Shown: positions 44,208 through 53,135, numbered from the stretch's first letter. The stretch: DNA of 64,000 bases from Clostridiales bacterium (GCA_017554745.1 JAFZHS010000021.1:1-64000); one strand, 5' to 3'. Notes: generated from the sequence alone by a model not told the origin. Made by a program: numbers and translations.

Positions 44208-44912
44208 TTATTCGCGGCCAATTAAATCCGTATTTCTGATGCGGTCATCTTTAACGATCTTTCCGTCTTCCATGTATATGATCCTGTCTGCCTGAAGCGC
44301 GATATTCTCATCGTGCGTGATAAGGATCAGGGTCTGTCCGAATTTCCTGTTGGACTCTTTCAAGAGCTCAACGATCTCATTGCTGTTCTTCCTGTCGAGG
44401 TTGCCCGTGGGCTCGTCTGCAAGCAGCAGTTCCGGCTTTGAAAAAAGTGCCCTTCCTATCGAAGCTCTCTGCTGCTGTCCGCCCGAGAGTTCACTCGGCA
44501 GATGGCTTCTTCTGTCAGACAGTCCCAGGTAATCGACGATCTTATCGAGCCTTTCCTTATCGGGCTTTCTGCCGTCTAACATATGCGGCAGAACGATATT
44601 CTCATCGACATTGAGCTCGGGCAGAAGATTGTAGAACTGGTAAACCAGACCGATGTGTCTTCTCCTGAAGATAGCGAGTTTGTCTTCGCTCTGTGAATGA
44701 ATGTCCGTGCCGTTGATGAAGACCTTGCCTGATGTCGGTTTGTCGACACCTCCGATTATGTGAAGCAGCGTGGATTTGCCCGATCCTGACGCGCCTACGA
44801 TAGATACGAACTCGCCCTTTTCGACAGAGAAAGATACATCCTGCAAAGCAACGGTCTTGCTATCCCCTGCGCCGTACACCTTGCTCAAATTCTCACATCT
44901 CAATAATTCCAT
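44208..44912 (-). CDS. ABC transporter ATP-binding protein (LolD/MacB type)
   Basis: 234 residues with all nucleotide-binding motifs: Walker A GASGSGKST, Q-loop VYQFYNLLPELNV, signature LSGGQQQRASIGRAL, Walker B LLLADEPTGNLD and the switch His in LITHDENIALQADRI. ADEPTGNLD is characteristic of the LolD/FtsE/BceA branch that pairs with FtsX-type permeases. First gene of the ATPase-permease-regulator-kinase operon, AAGGAG before ATG 44912. Confidence 0.96.
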   Translation of the reverse strand: MELLRCENLSKVYGAGDSKTVALQDVSFSVEKGEFVSIVGASGSGKSTLLHIIGGVDKPTSGKVFINGTDIHSQSEDKLAIFRRRHIGLVYQFYNLLPELNVDENIVLPHMLDGRKPDKERLDKIVDYLGLSDRRSHLPSELSGGQQQRASIGRALFSKPELLLADEPTGNLDRKNSNEIVELLKESNRKFGQTLILITHDENIALQADRIIYMEDGKIVKDDRIRNTDLIGRE

Positions 44913-44941
44913 GACTTATCTCCTTTTCCGTGATAAGCCCA

Positions 44942-44970
44942 TAGTAACAAATCCGGAACATCAAAAAATG
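44942..44970 (-). promoter_or_regulatory. Weak promoter candidate for the ABC transporter operon
   Basis: TACTAT (44942-44947) with a T-rich, non-consensus -35 at 44965-44970. Weakness and the palindrome immediately upstream fit an activator-dependent promoter. Confidence 0.35.
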
Positions 44971-45004
44971 AATTCCAAAGTGACAATTTAGTCACTTTGG
45001 AATC
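44963..45004 (-). terminator. 13-bp perfect inverted repeat: terminator of the acyl-CoA synthetase gene, or operator
   Basis: ATTCCAAAGTGAC (44973-44985), a six-base spacer, then GTCACTTTGGAAT (44992-45004). On the minus strand it is followed by TCATTTTTTG, so it can be a terminator 39 bases after the stop at 45043. It also lies just upstream of the ABC promoter and could be the response-regulator site. The sequence alone does not decide. Confidence 0.65.
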
Positions 45005-45042
45005 TGAATAAAGCTGTTTGTTTAATTGGAATGCCCTTGGCC

Positions 45043-46776
45043 TTACTTAACGTTGATCTTGGTAGGCTTGTGCTTGAGCATATAAGAATCTGCCTGCTTC
45101 TGCAGATCCTGGTAATCGATCTTGCCGGAAGATGTCATTGGCATGCTGTCCAGGGCAATGACCTTGTCGGGCCTTAAGAACATAGGCAGATTGTCGTGGC
45201 AGTGAGCTTTGATCTTTTTGTCAGTGTTCTTATTCAGATGAGAATCCTTCTTCAGTTCAACGAAAAGGATTATTCCCGTAATATCGTTTCTCTCAGGGAC
45301 CTTGCAGACAACAGCTGCGCTGCGGACGACACCGTCCATCCTCTGCACTTCTGCTTCAAGATCGGGCGTAAAGATCTTCGTGCCGCTGATGGAGACGTGC
45401 ATGTTCTTAATGCGTCCGTTGATATAAAGATAGCCTTCGCTGTCCATATAACCCAAGTCGCCGGTATGAAGATATGTCTTGCCGTCAGGATGGACCTGGA
45501 GCATCCTTGCTGTAGCTTCCTCATTCTGCCAGTAACCCTTCATCATGCCGATGGAATGAACGCAGATCTCACCGGCTTCGCCTGCCGGCAATTCCTCATG
45601 CGTACCCTCTTTGACTATGCATACATCAACCATGGGGAAAGGCTTGCCTGCGGAATTAATGTTATACGTCTCGGGTGTATGCATGGCGATAACGGTAAGC
45701 TCCGTCATGCCATAGACCTGCATGAGCTTGGTCTTGCAGCCGTGCTCTTCCATGATACGGTCCATGTTCTCGATGCGCTCAGGCTCACACTTCTCACCGC
45801 TGTAAAGGCAGAATTTGAGGAACGAGAGATCCTGGCCCTTGATGCTCTCAGAGTGAAGGAAGTGCTCCCACATTCCGACGGAACCGATGATCATGTTGGG
45901 CTTGAACTCAATGATGGCATCGGTGATCTTGCGGAAATCGTAGATCTGATGAATGTATACCTTTTTGCCGTAGTACAACGGGAAATGAATGCTGCTCGCA
46001 AAACCCGCAAGAGCAAATACAGGAAGGAAGGTAAGCGATGTCTTATATTCAGGAGAATGGAAATCGAAATAGTATTCGTTGTAGTAGATGTTGAGATTCA
46101 AAGCCCTGGGCGTCTGAATTACGAACTTGCGGTCTCCGGTAGAACCGCTGGTCGCGAATATGATCTCCGTGTCAGCAGTGCCCTTGGTGAACTCGGGAGC
46201 TGCATTCTCGCCCGGATCACGGGCAAGGAACTTCTTCCAGTAAGAGACCTTCTCCTTGTGGATGGAAGTAAAGAAATACCTGAATCCCATGCTGAAAGTA
46301 ACGACGCCCCAGAAGAAACGCTTCAGGAAGATCGCACTCTGGATGGGAGATACGATGTAAAGATCCTTAAGGCAGGGTGCCTCGCAGATGAGCTTAAGAT
46401 TTCTCGAGCTGATGTCGGCGAGGAAAGCGAGCTTTGATCCGGCCTCGGTAATGATGTTCTTATACTCCATCGGTGAGAGCCTGACGTCCACCATCAAAGG
46501 TGTCAGGGACACGTAATTGCAGGCATAGACCAGAGCGATCGATTCAGGGCATGTCACCATACCGATGACGACCTTGTCACCGGGTTTGAGATACGGGATA
46601 GATGAGAGTATGCGGATAAGCTTTTCGACAAGATCGCGGAAACGCTTATAGTCGTACGTGATGCCGGCATAGGAAAAAACCTCGTCGGTATCCTTGTACG
46701 GAGTATGATTCTTGATGAAATCATACAAATTGTACTCGATATGTTGTAAAACTTCCTCGTCCTTAATGTCCTTCAT
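45043..46776 (-). CDS. AMP-binding (ANL superfamily) acyl-CoA synthetase-like enzyme
   Basis: 577 residues, AAGGG before ATG 46776. Adenylation core motifs are A3 IFATSGSTGDRKFV, A5 QVYGMTELTVI, A7 HTGDLGYMDSEGYLYI, A8 GRIKNMHVSISGTKI and the A10 catalytic Lys in PMTSSGKIDYQDL. It activates a carboxylic acid as acyl-AMP and passes it to CoA or a carrier protein; the acid is not predictable. The A3 tail ends in DRKFV in place of the usual PK-V, and A8 lacks the common Asp. No acyl carrier protein or condensation domain is adjacent. Transcribed from its own promoter. Confidence 0.88.
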   Translation of the reverse strand: MKDIKDEEVLQHIEYNLYDFIKNHTPYKDTDEVFSYAGITYDYKRFRDLVEKLIRILSSIPYLKPGDKVVIGMVTCPESIALVYACNYVSLTPLMVDVRLSPMEYKNIITEAGSKLAFLADISSRNLKLICEAPCLKDLYIVSPIQSAIFLKRFFWGVVTFSMGFRYFFTSIHKEKVSYWKKFLARDPGENAAPEFTKGTADTEIIFATSGSTGDRKFVIQTPRALNLNIYYNEYYFDFHSPEYKTSLTFLPVFALAGFASSIHFPLYYGKKVYIHQIYDFRKITDAIIEFKPNMIIGSVGMWEHFLHSESIKGQDLSFLKFCLYSGEKCEPERIENMDRIMEEHGCKTKLMQVYGMTELTVIAMHTPETYNINSAGKPFPMVDVCIVKEGTHEELPAGEAGEICVHSIGMMKGYWQNEEATARMLQVHPDGKTYLHTGDLGYMDSEGYLYINGRIKNMHVSISGTKIFTPDLEAEVQRMDGVVRSAAVVCKVPERNDITGIILFVELKKDSHLNKNTDKKIKAHCHDNLPMFLRPDKVIALDSMPMTSSGKIDYQDLQKQADSYMLKHKPTKINVK

Positions 46777-46821
46777 TTTAACCCTTCAAAATGCCTATTC
46801 TTCCGAATAAAAACATTCCTA

Positions 46822-46850
46822 ATAATAATTAAGAAAGAAGTAAAAGTCAA
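46822..46850 (-). promoter_or_regulatory. Candidate promoter of the acyl-CoA synthetase-like gene
   Basis: TTGACT (46845-46850) and TATTAT (46822-46827) with a 17-base spacer, 45 bases before the ATG. Confidence 0.65.
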
Positions 46851-46918
46851 AGACAGAAAATGCGCTTAATTGCCAAAACAGACGGCTTTTTGGGGTGCCT
46901 TAATTGATATGGATTACA

Positions 46919-47602
46919 TCAACGGGTATACATGGTTATCACTTCAAATAAGACACCGTATAGCGCGCCCAAAACCAATGTGATATCAAACAGGGTGTCG
47001 AGCTCACTCTTGTGAAAAATGAAGAGCAGAACACAGATTCCCAGATCAACTGCAGCAAGTATTATCAAAGTGTCTTTTGCAGACGTGAACCTTGCCATCT
47101 TTTTGTCGCTGACGTGGTAACTCTTAAGCTGGTCTTCGGAAAGTCCGCTGACGTATTTGACGTATTCCTGGAAAGAAAACTTTTTCGTGCCATCGAAATA
47201 AGCTTTGTCATCGTTCTCGAATCTGAGGTTGCTTACCGGGAAATCTTCAATGACATAAGTCTCGGTTTTGATGCCCTTAGCCGGGAGTTCATCAACTACT
47301 GCGTGATCGAAGACGACCGTGCAGATGCCGTCGTGCGGATTGCAAGCCCAGACTGTATTCTCCCCGCCATAAAGAAGAATTGTTTTGGGATCCGAATAAT
47401 CCCTTGCCGCAGCCTCGTTAAATGCTTCAATGCTTGTCATCCACGAATCCGGATCCTGCGCTAATATGGTCGTTGCCTTGTAGCGGAAATAGTACTCACC
47501 GGACAGATACTTAATATACGAACTGCGCATGGCCAGAAAGTAATCTGAAGCCGAGAATACGAGGCTGATTATTATGAAAATAAACAGAACCTTACGCATC
47601 AT
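46919..47602 (-). CDS. Membrane protein of unknown function
   Basis: 227 residues. An N-terminal hydrophobic helix (about 4-22) is followed by an extracytoplasmic region of about 145 residues, containing GGENTVWACNPHDGICTVVFDHAVVDELP, and two C-terminal helices (about 177-197 and 206-224). It starts inside the last codons of the methyltransferase gene (11-base overlap), so it is translated from the same message. I do not recognise a family or catalytic motif. Confidence 0.7.
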   Translation of the reverse strand: MMRKVLFIFIIISLVFSASDYFLAMRSSYIKYLSGEYYFRYKATTILAQDPDSWMTSIEAFNEAAARDYSDPKTILLYGGENTVWACNPHDGICTVVFDHAVVDELPAKGIKTETYVIEDFPVSNLRFENDDKAYFDGTKKFSFQEYVKYVSGLSEDQLKSYHVSDKKMARFTSAKDTLIILAAVDLGICVLLFIFHKSELDTLFDITLVLGALYGVLFEVITMYTR

Positions 47603-48815
47603 TTTTCTTATCTCCCTTATTCCTGTTATTGAGCACTACTATCGTCTCGACACTGTCTGTCCATGGGAACATATCCACAGGCTTTGCAATCTGAGGCTCA
47701 AAGCCTTGTGCCTTGAAGCCCTTGAGATCCCTTGCAAGTGTCTCGGGACAGCACGAAATATAAACTATCTTGGAAGGCGCGAGCTTGCCGCAGGCCTTGA
47801 TGAATTCCTTGGTCGTTCCGGCTCTTGTAGGATCCAGGATGACGGCGTCGATCCCGGCGTCAGTCCCGGCGATATCTGCCATATACTTAGTCGCATCTCC
47901 TAGAACGAACTCCGCATTCTTGATTTTGTTGGCCGTCTTGTTCTTGAGCGCGTCCTTAAAAGCTGATCCGTTGATCTCAATACCCGTAATGCTCTCGACA
48001 TAGGGCGCGAAAGACAGCGTGGTCGAGCCTGTTCCGCAATAAGCATCGATGCAGACCTCGGTGCCTGTAAATTCAGCGAGTCTTACGGCTTCCGTATAAA
48101 GAGCCTCTGCCTGCTCGTGATTCGACTGCATGAACGAATCAGGAGACACCCTGAACTTTTTGCCGAGGATGATATCGGTGATATAGCCTTCGCCCGAGAT
48201 CTTCTTAGTCCCGTCGCCGCCCAAGATCATTGAATCGTTGCGCTGGTTGATATTGATAAGGAGCGTTGTGATCTCGGGATGGAGCTTTAATAATTCATCT
48301 GTGAAGATCTTCTTTTTCTTAAAATACTTGCTGCCGATGACCAGCACGACCATTACTTCGCCCGTGGCATCAGCAGTCCGTACCAGGATCCTTCGAAGGT
48401 CACCTGTATGCTTAACTTCGTTGTATATCTCGACATTAAGCTTTTCTGCGAGCCTGGCACAGTCTCTTATGATCGCCGATGCCGTCTTATTCTCGATAAG
48501 GCAGGAATCGACTTCAACAATGCGGTGTGAGCCTGACTCATAAGGACCTACGATGACATGGCCGTTTCTGAGCCTTTTAAACTGCGAATGGACCTTGTTG
48601 CGGTAGTACAAAGGATGCTCGCAGAGATGTATCGGAAGCACTTCGCAGAATGGCTCTATCAGCCTTCTGACTCTCTTCTCTTTCGCTGCGGCCTGCTCGA
48701 AATATGTTTTTCCGGCATAAGAACAACCCCCGCATTTTTCAGCCACAGGGCATTTGTTGGATGCGCCTATAACCTGGCTGATCTTGTTCTTCGGTTTTTT
48801 AGCAGGGGGATTCAT
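47592..48815 (-). CDS. RlmD/TrmA-family 23S rRNA uracil-C5 methyltransferase
   Basis: 407 residues. The [4Fe-4S] ligands are in CPVAEKCGGCSY and a later Cys (VDSCLI). The SAM-dependent core has DAYCGTGSTTLSF (motif I), LDPTRAGTTKEF and the nucleophile loop YISCCPETLARDLK, with Cys attacking uracil. It makes m5U in 23S rRNA, or tRNA in TrmA-like members. The usual N-terminal TRAM RNA-binding domain is missing: the iron-sulfur ligands begin at about residue 22, and typical RlmD proteins are 430-460 residues. Confidence 0.92.
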   Translation of the reverse strand: MNPPAKKPKNKISQVIGASNKCPVAEKCGGCSYAGKTYFEQAAAKEKRVRRLIEPFCEVLPIHLCEHPLYYRNKVHSQFKRLRNGHVIVGPYESGSHRIVEVDSCLIENKTASAIIRDCARLAEKLNVEIYNEVKHTGDLRRILVRTADATGEVMVVLVIGSKYFKKKKIFTDELLKLHPEITTLLININQRNDSMILGGDGTKKISGEGYITDIILGKKFRVSPDSFMQSNHEQAEALYTEAVRLAEFTGTEVCIDAYCGTGSTTLSFAPYVESITGIEINGSAFKDALKNKTANKIKNAEFVLGDATKYMADIAGTDAGIDAVILDPTRAGTTKEFIKACGKLAPSKIVYISCCPETLARDLKGFKAQGFEPQIAKPVDMFPWTDSVETIVVLNNRNKGDKKNDA

Positions 48816-48824
48816 CAGTATTCC

Positions 48825-49664
48825 TCAGGAAGCTGCGTTGTCTACAACGTGCTTAAGAAGGATCGCCGTCGTAATAGAACCTACTCCTCCCGGTACAGGC
48901 GTAACAGCTTCAGCGATCTCAGATACCTTCTCGTAATCGACGTCACCGCAAAGCCTGCCTTCCTCATCGACATTCATTCCGACGTCAATGACGATCTGGC
49001 CGGGCTTTACAAACTTATCAGTTATCATTTTCGCGACACCGCAGCATGCGACGATGATATCCGCATTCTTACACTCTTCTTCGATATTGACTGTCTTTGT
49101 ATGGCAGACGGTAACGGTAGCATTAGCGGTCGTAAGAAGGAGAGCTGCAGGCTTGCCGATAACAAGGCTCCTGCCTACAACGGTAACCTTCTTTCCCTTT
49201 GTCTCGATGCCATAGTGCCTGATCAATGCCATGACTGCTTCAGCAGTACAGGGAGCTGCGCTGTCAGGAACGCCTGCCAGAACATTTTCCATGTTTCTGA
49301 TATCCATGAAATCCGAATCCTTGCCGGAGTCGATAGTCTTTCTCATATGCTCGTCGCTCAGGGGCTTTGGAAGAGGTCTGAACACGAGGATGCCGTGAAC
49401 CTTGGGATCGTTATTGATGCCGTCAAAAGTCTCGTCCAGCTCTTCCTGAGATACGCCTGCATCAAGTGCTGTGATCTCGACTTCCACGCCTGCAGATTCG
49501 AAGCGCTTCAGCACGCCTCTCTCGTATGCCAGGTCATCGTCTCTTTCACCGACACGGAGTATGGCGAGCTTCGGGCTGATGCCCCTGCTCTTAAGCTCTC
49601 CGACCTTTATCCTGAGGTCTTCAACGATCTTGTCTGCAACTTCTTTGCCGCCTAATCTCTGCAT
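48825..49664 (-). CDS. folD: FolD, methylene-THF dehydrogenase / methenyl-THF cyclohydrolase
   Basis: Start at ATG 49664 (MQRLGGKEVADKIVEDLR), 5 bases after the fchA stop; 279 residues. Shows LAILRVGERDDDLAYERGVLKRFE (active-site region), GILVFRPLPKPL, PCTAEAVMALIRHYG, the Rossmann segment VVGRSLVIGKPAALLL and VIDVGMN, ending TPVPGGVGSITTAILL. The usual Tyr..Lys spacing SxxYVxxK is altered to Y-ERGVL-K, a variant seen in some Clostridia. It interconverts methylene-, methenyl- and formyl-THF. It shares an operon with fchA, which encodes a second cyclohydrolase. Confidence 0.94.
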   Translation of the reverse strand: MQRLGGKEVADKIVEDLRIKVGELKSRGISPKLAILRVGERDDDLAYERGVLKRFESAGVEVEITALDAGVSQEELDETFDGINNDPKVHGILVFRPLPKPLSDEHMRKTIDSGKDSDFMDIRNMENVLAGVPDSAAPCTAEAVMALIRHYGIETKGKKVTVVGRSLVIGKPAALLLTTANATVTVCHTKTVNIEEECKNADIIVACCGVAKMITDKFVKPGQIVIDVGMNVDEEGRLCGDVDYEKVSEIAEAVTPVPGGVGSITTAILLKHVVDNAAS

Positions 49665-49669
49665 TCTAA

Positions 49670-50287
49670 TTACCCGCCGATCAATATTGTCTTTACCTGC
49701 TCGTAGACCTTCGCGCATACCGCGGATGTCTCATCGACAAGCTCTAATGTCTTCTTGTTAAGGTCTTCAGCATATGCCCTGTCCTTCATGGACTTGGTGT
49801 TGATGTAAACGTTCATCGCAGCACCCTTGGCAGCCGTATCGCATGCCGCAGCGGCAACTCCGACGTCACTTATCGCAAGCCTTGAGCCGATTACCGCAAG
49901 GCGCGCCAAGACCAGAGCCGTCTCGTAAGCCTTCTCAACTACCTCGAAAGGCGCAGTGCTTGCCTGCTTGAGAACGCCTTCCAAGATCTCGTCTCTGCCT
50001 TCCTGATCCTTCGGGATGGAATATGCTTTCGCGAGGGGCTCGAAAACCTCCTCGTCCTTCTTGCCGAGCTCTTCAAATTCCTTCACGAGCTTCCCGCACT
50101 TACCGATCGCAACTTCGATCTCTTCCTGGTACTCTGCGTACTTCTTCTTGCCGCTCGTAAGGTTGCCTACCATCGAACCCAGCGCAGCCGCGATAGCGCC
50201 GCATACAGCCGATGCTCCGCCGCCTCCGGGTGTGGGCGCGCCTGAAGCAAGTTCTGTCAAAAATACGTCTACTGTTCTGTTTTCCAT
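49670..50287 (-). CDS. fchA: Formiminotransferase-cyclodeaminase family protein (methenyl-THF cyclohydrolase FchA)
   Basis: 205 residues; ATG 50287 with AGGAG upstream. It is the stand-alone cyclodeaminase domain: ASGAPTPGGGGASAVCGAIAAALGSMVGNLT, the conserved AYSIPKD, and LAISDVGVAAAACDTAAKGAAMNVYINT. Free-standing copies act as methenyl-THF cyclohydrolase in acetogenic and purinolytic Clostridia, or as formimino-THF cyclodeaminase. Directly upstream of folD, so it belongs to one-carbon metabolism. Confidence 0.92.
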   Translation of the reverse strand: MENRTVDVFLTELASGAPTPGGGGASAVCGAIAAALGSMVGNLTSGKKKYAEYQEEIEVAIGKCGKLVKEFEELGKKDEEVFEPLAKAYSIPKDQEGRDEILEGVLKQASTAPFEVVEKAYETALVLARLAVIGSRLAISDVGVAAAACDTAAKGAAMNVYINTKSMKDRAYAEDLNKKTLELVDETSAVCAKVYEQVKTILIGG

Positions 50288-50407
50288 TTCCCTAGAACTC
50301 CTGAATCCATATTACCCTATTATTCTACTCGAAATCGGCAGTTTAAGTCAGTCTACAATATGGTAAATATCATGACTGATAAACGACTGCGTTTATTCGT
50401 ATTGCAG

Positions 50408-50442
50408 GAAAAAATATAGCGGTCTGAATCGCTTCAAACCGC
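50408..50442 (-). terminator. Terminator of the SH3-NlpC/P60 gene (first copy)
   Basis: GCGGTTTGAA pairs with TTCAGACCGC around GCGA on the minus strand, followed by TATATTTTTT. Confidence 0.88.
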
Positions 50443-50457
50443 CTATTTTACTGATAA

Positions 50458-51711
50458 TCAGATAAACCTCTTGATCGCTATGATGCCCATCATGTCGAGA
50501 TTGCCGTATTTAACGACGCCTCTCGATGCCGAGGCGTGGATTACCTGGCCGTCGCCGATGTATATCGCGACGTGGCCGCACCAGCCTCCATAGTCATAAC
50601 AGATTACGTCTCCGGGCTTTAGGTCGTCACGTGAGACTGTCCAGCCGTAGGATTTATATATCGTGTTAGAACCGTTCGCCACGCTGATGCCGATCTGTGC
50701 GTAGCAATATGTAACAAGTCCTGCGCAGTCAACACCGCTGGAGGAAGTGCCTCCGAACACATAAGGCTTACCGAGCATATACTCCGCGATCCTTACGATA
50801 CTTTCGCCGTTATATCCGATGTTCGACGGATAAGATCTTGAGCCTCTGCTGCCTGAAGAAACCGGCGTCGGTTTGGGTGTCGGAGTAGGCGTGGGCGTCG
50901 GAGGAGGATTTGTGGTCGTATAGGACATGTAAACATATCCTTCCTTGCCGCCCGGTGTCTTAACCTTATACCATTTATCGCCGACGATGGCGCTGCAGTA
51001 AAGCTTGTCCTCATCGTTTACTATTGTGACCTGTTCGGATGAAGTGGAGGGCTGGGATCTTACGATAAGGCTGTCCGTGTCTACCCAGACAGTTCTGTCA
51101 ACTGATACGGATACCATGGTGTCCTGTATGGTGTTGGTCAGCACATAGCCCTCGTACTCATTATTACTCTTATCAGTGACCTTGATCCTCGACCAGGTAT
51201 CGCCTACACCGGTACGCGTTACCTCCTGGCCCACATGTAGTGATACGAGCGTCAGCGAATCCATGTCAGGCTCTTCTTTTAGTATCGACTGGCTTGCCCT
51301 CACGTAGTAGGTAGTGTCGTCAGGCGCGAAACACTGGGGATCTAAGAGCTCTATCGGAAGATTCGAATCATCATATTGCTGATAGATCACGTATTTCTCA
51401 ACGTCCCGGTAATCCGTTACTTCAGGATCAATCGTATTTCCGGCAGGCTGAAGGGATACAAGGTCATCTGTCTCGGCACTCTTAAGTTCATCAGTGCTGC
51501 TGACAAGTGCCCATTCCTCGATCTCAACTCCTCCGGTCTCGACATTGCTCGTGCCATTGACCATGGCATTTGCACGCGATACCACCATGGCAGGCGTGGC
51601 CGTGTCACGGAGTCCTATCGGAAAGCATACTGCAGGCAAAGCCACGAATATTCCCGTGGCAATCGTCAGTATGCTCATATTGCGGTTTGTCTTAAATACG
51701 ATCTTTCTCAT
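50458..51711 (-). CDS. Secreted SH3-NlpC/P60 peptidoglycan hydrolase, copy A
   Basis: 417 residues. N-terminal signal or anchor helix (about 12-33). Two SH3-like repeats: YYVRASQSILKEEPDMDSLTLVSLHVGQEVTRTG and LIVRSQPSTSSEQVTIVNDEDKLYCSAIVGDKWYKV. A Thr/Pro linker TPTPTPTPKPTP follows, then the NlpC/P60 endopeptidase with Cys in VDCAGLVTYCYAQIG, His in WCGHVAIYIGDG and VIHASASRG. It should cut stem-peptide bonds in peptidoglycan. Very similar to the next entry; the main differences are the shorter N-terminal acidic region and GNGSNTIY-type loops in the catalytic domain. Confidence 0.93.
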   Translation of the reverse strand: MRKIVFKTNRNMSILTIATGIFVALPAVCFPIGLRDTATPAMVVSRANAMVNGTSNVETGGVEIEEWALVSSTDELKSAETDDLVSLQPAGNTIDPEVTDYRDVEKYVIYQQYDDSNLPIELLDPQCFAPDDTTYYVRASQSILKEEPDMDSLTLVSLHVGQEVTRTGVGDTWSRIKVTDKSNNEYEGYVLTNTIQDTMVSVSVDRTVWVDTDSLIVRSQPSTSSEQVTIVNDEDKLYCSAIVGDKWYKVKTPGGKEGYVYMSYTTTNPPPTPTPTPTPKPTPVSSGSRGSRSYPSNIGYNGESIVRIAEYMLGKPYVFGGTSSSGVDCAGLVTYCYAQIGISVANGSNTIYKSYGWTVSRDDLKPGDVICYDYGGWCGHVAIYIGDGQVIHASASRGVVKYGNLDMMGIIAIKRFI

Positions 51712-51740
51712 CGTTAGTTACCTATTATCTGCTACCCTAA

Positions 51741-51775
51741 ATTATACCTATGATATTCCGTTCCTTTGTGGCAAT
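51741..51775 (-). promoter_or_regulatory. Promoter of copy A, with ATTGCCACA element
   Basis: TATAAT at 51741-51746, and ATTGCCACA (51767-51775 on the minus strand) 20 bases upstream. No good -35 lies at the normal 17 bases. The same element occurs in front of copy B. Confidence 0.5.
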
Positions 51776-51810
51776 CCGATGTCAAGTTGATGAATCACGT
51801 GGCAAGCAGT

Positions 51811-51838
51811 AAAAAGGCTGCCCTCTTCGGACAGCCCT
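51811..51838 (-). terminator. Terminator of the SH3-NlpC/P60 gene (second copy)
   Basis: GGGCTGTCC pairs with GGGCAGCC around a GAAGA loop on the minus strand, followed by TTTTTA. Confidence 0.88.
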
Positions 51839-51845
51839 TGTAACT

Positions 51846-53135
51846 TTACTGGATTATTCGTTTTATCGCCTTGATACTCATCATGTCGACGTTACCGTAG
51901 CATACACGCCCTCGTGAGCTCGATGCGTGGATTACCTGCCCGTCACCGACATAGATGGCAACGTGGCCGCAGTAGCTGCCGTAGTCGTAGCAGACGACAT
52001 CGCCCGGCTTGATATCGCTACGGGGCACGCTGACGCCCGAGTGTAGCCAGATCTGCGTCGCGCCGTGAGGCAGGGATACACCGATCTGTGCGTAGCAGTA
52101 CATTACGAGGCCGGAGCAGTCGATACCGCTCGAAGACGAGCCTGCGAATACATAAGGTACACCGAGCATGGATTCTGCGATACTGACGATACTCTCGCCG
52201 TTCTTACCCGTGATTACAGGGAGCGATCTGACATTACCGTAGCTCTGTGAGCCGCCACCGCCGCTTGAGGAAGAACTTCTCGGACGGGGTGTGGGCGTAG
52301 GTGTAGGCGTCGGCGGAGGATTGGTCGTCGTGTAAGACTTATAAACATATCCTGTCGTACCGCCTGTCGTGGTTACCTTATACCATTTATCACCGACGAT
52401 CGCGCTGCAGTAGAGTTTTGTGTTCTTGTAGACGGTCGTCTTTTCTTCTGATGATGTGGAAGGCTCTGCTCTGATAATGAGCGCGGATGTGTCTACCCAG
52501 ACAGTTCTGTCGATCTCGATGGAGAGCATCGTATCCTGGATGGAATTTGTGAGGACATATCCTTCTTTGTCATCCTCTGTCCTGATCTTTGACCATGTAT
52601 CGCCTACACCGATCCTTGTGACCTCCTGGCCTAAGTGGAGCGATGTGATCGTATAAGAATCCATTTCAGGATCTTCCTTGAGGATGGACTGCTTGGCTCT
52701 TACATAATAAGTCGTGTCATCGGGCGCGAAACACTGGGGATCCAGAAGCTCGATGGGGAGATTGTCGCTGTCGTACTGCTGGTAGATAGTGAATTTCTCA
52801 ACATCAGAATAGCTTGCCGGAGCACAAACCTCGACATACTCGGTGGGGTCTGTATCTTCGACCTCATAACTATCGTAACTTGCATCATATCCGACGTCGG
52901 CACTGATCAGTTCGTCTGCGCTGCTTACAAGTGCCCAGTCCTCAATAACGACTTCGCCGCTCTCGACATTGCTGGTGCCATATACAGTACCGTATGCACG
53001 CGATACTAACATCGCGGGCGTCATGTCCTCGCGGACGCCGATAGGCAGGCAGAATACAGGAACCGCTACGAAAAAGCCCGTAGCGATCGCGACGATATGC
53101 TGCTTTCTGTTATGTTTCAGTACTACCTTCTTCAT
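51846..53135 (-). CDS. Secreted SH3-NlpC/P60 peptidoglycan hydrolase, copy B
   Basis: 429 residues, tandem paralogue of copy A. N-terminal signal helix (about 15-33), an acidic variable region (about 60-115), two SH3 repeats with YYVRAKQSILKEDPEMDSYTITSLHLGQEV and LIIRAEPSTSSEEKTTVYKNTKLYCSAIVGDKWYKV, a TPTPTPTPRP linker with Ser/Gly, and the NlpC/P60 domain with IDCSGLVMYCYAQIG, YCGHVAIYVGDGQVIHASSSRGRV and GVPYVFAGSSSSG. Catalytic Cys and both His are present. It is separately promoted and terminated, so the duplicates may respond to different signals despite the shared promoter element. Confidence 0.93.
   Translation of the reverse strand: MKKVVLKHNRKQHIVAIATGFFVAVPVFCLPIGVREDMTPAMLVSRAYGTVYGTSNVESGEVVIEDWALVSSADELISADVGYDASYDSYEVEDTDPTEYVEVCAPASYSDVEKFTIYQQYDSDNLPIELLDPQCFAPDDTTYYVRAKQSILKEDPEMDSYTITSLHLGQEVTRIGVGDTWSKIRTEDDKEGYVLTNSIQDTMLSIEIDRTVWVDTSALIIRAEPSTSSEEKTTVYKNTKLYCSAIVGDKWYKVTTTGGTTGYVYKSYTTTNPPPTPTPTPTPRPRSSSSSGGGGSQSYGNVRSLPVITGKNGESIVSIAESMLGVPYVFAGSSSSGIDCSGLVMYCYAQIGVSLPHGATQIWLHSGVSVPRSDIKPGDVVCYDYGSYCGHVAIYVGDGQVIHASSSRGRVCYGNVDMMSIKAIKRIIQ

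Noticed and set aside
45196..49655. Long plus-strand frames of 413 codons (45196-46437) and 365 codons (48558-49655)
   Set aside because: They are antisense to the acyl-CoA synthetase, RlmD and FolD genes and have no family features.
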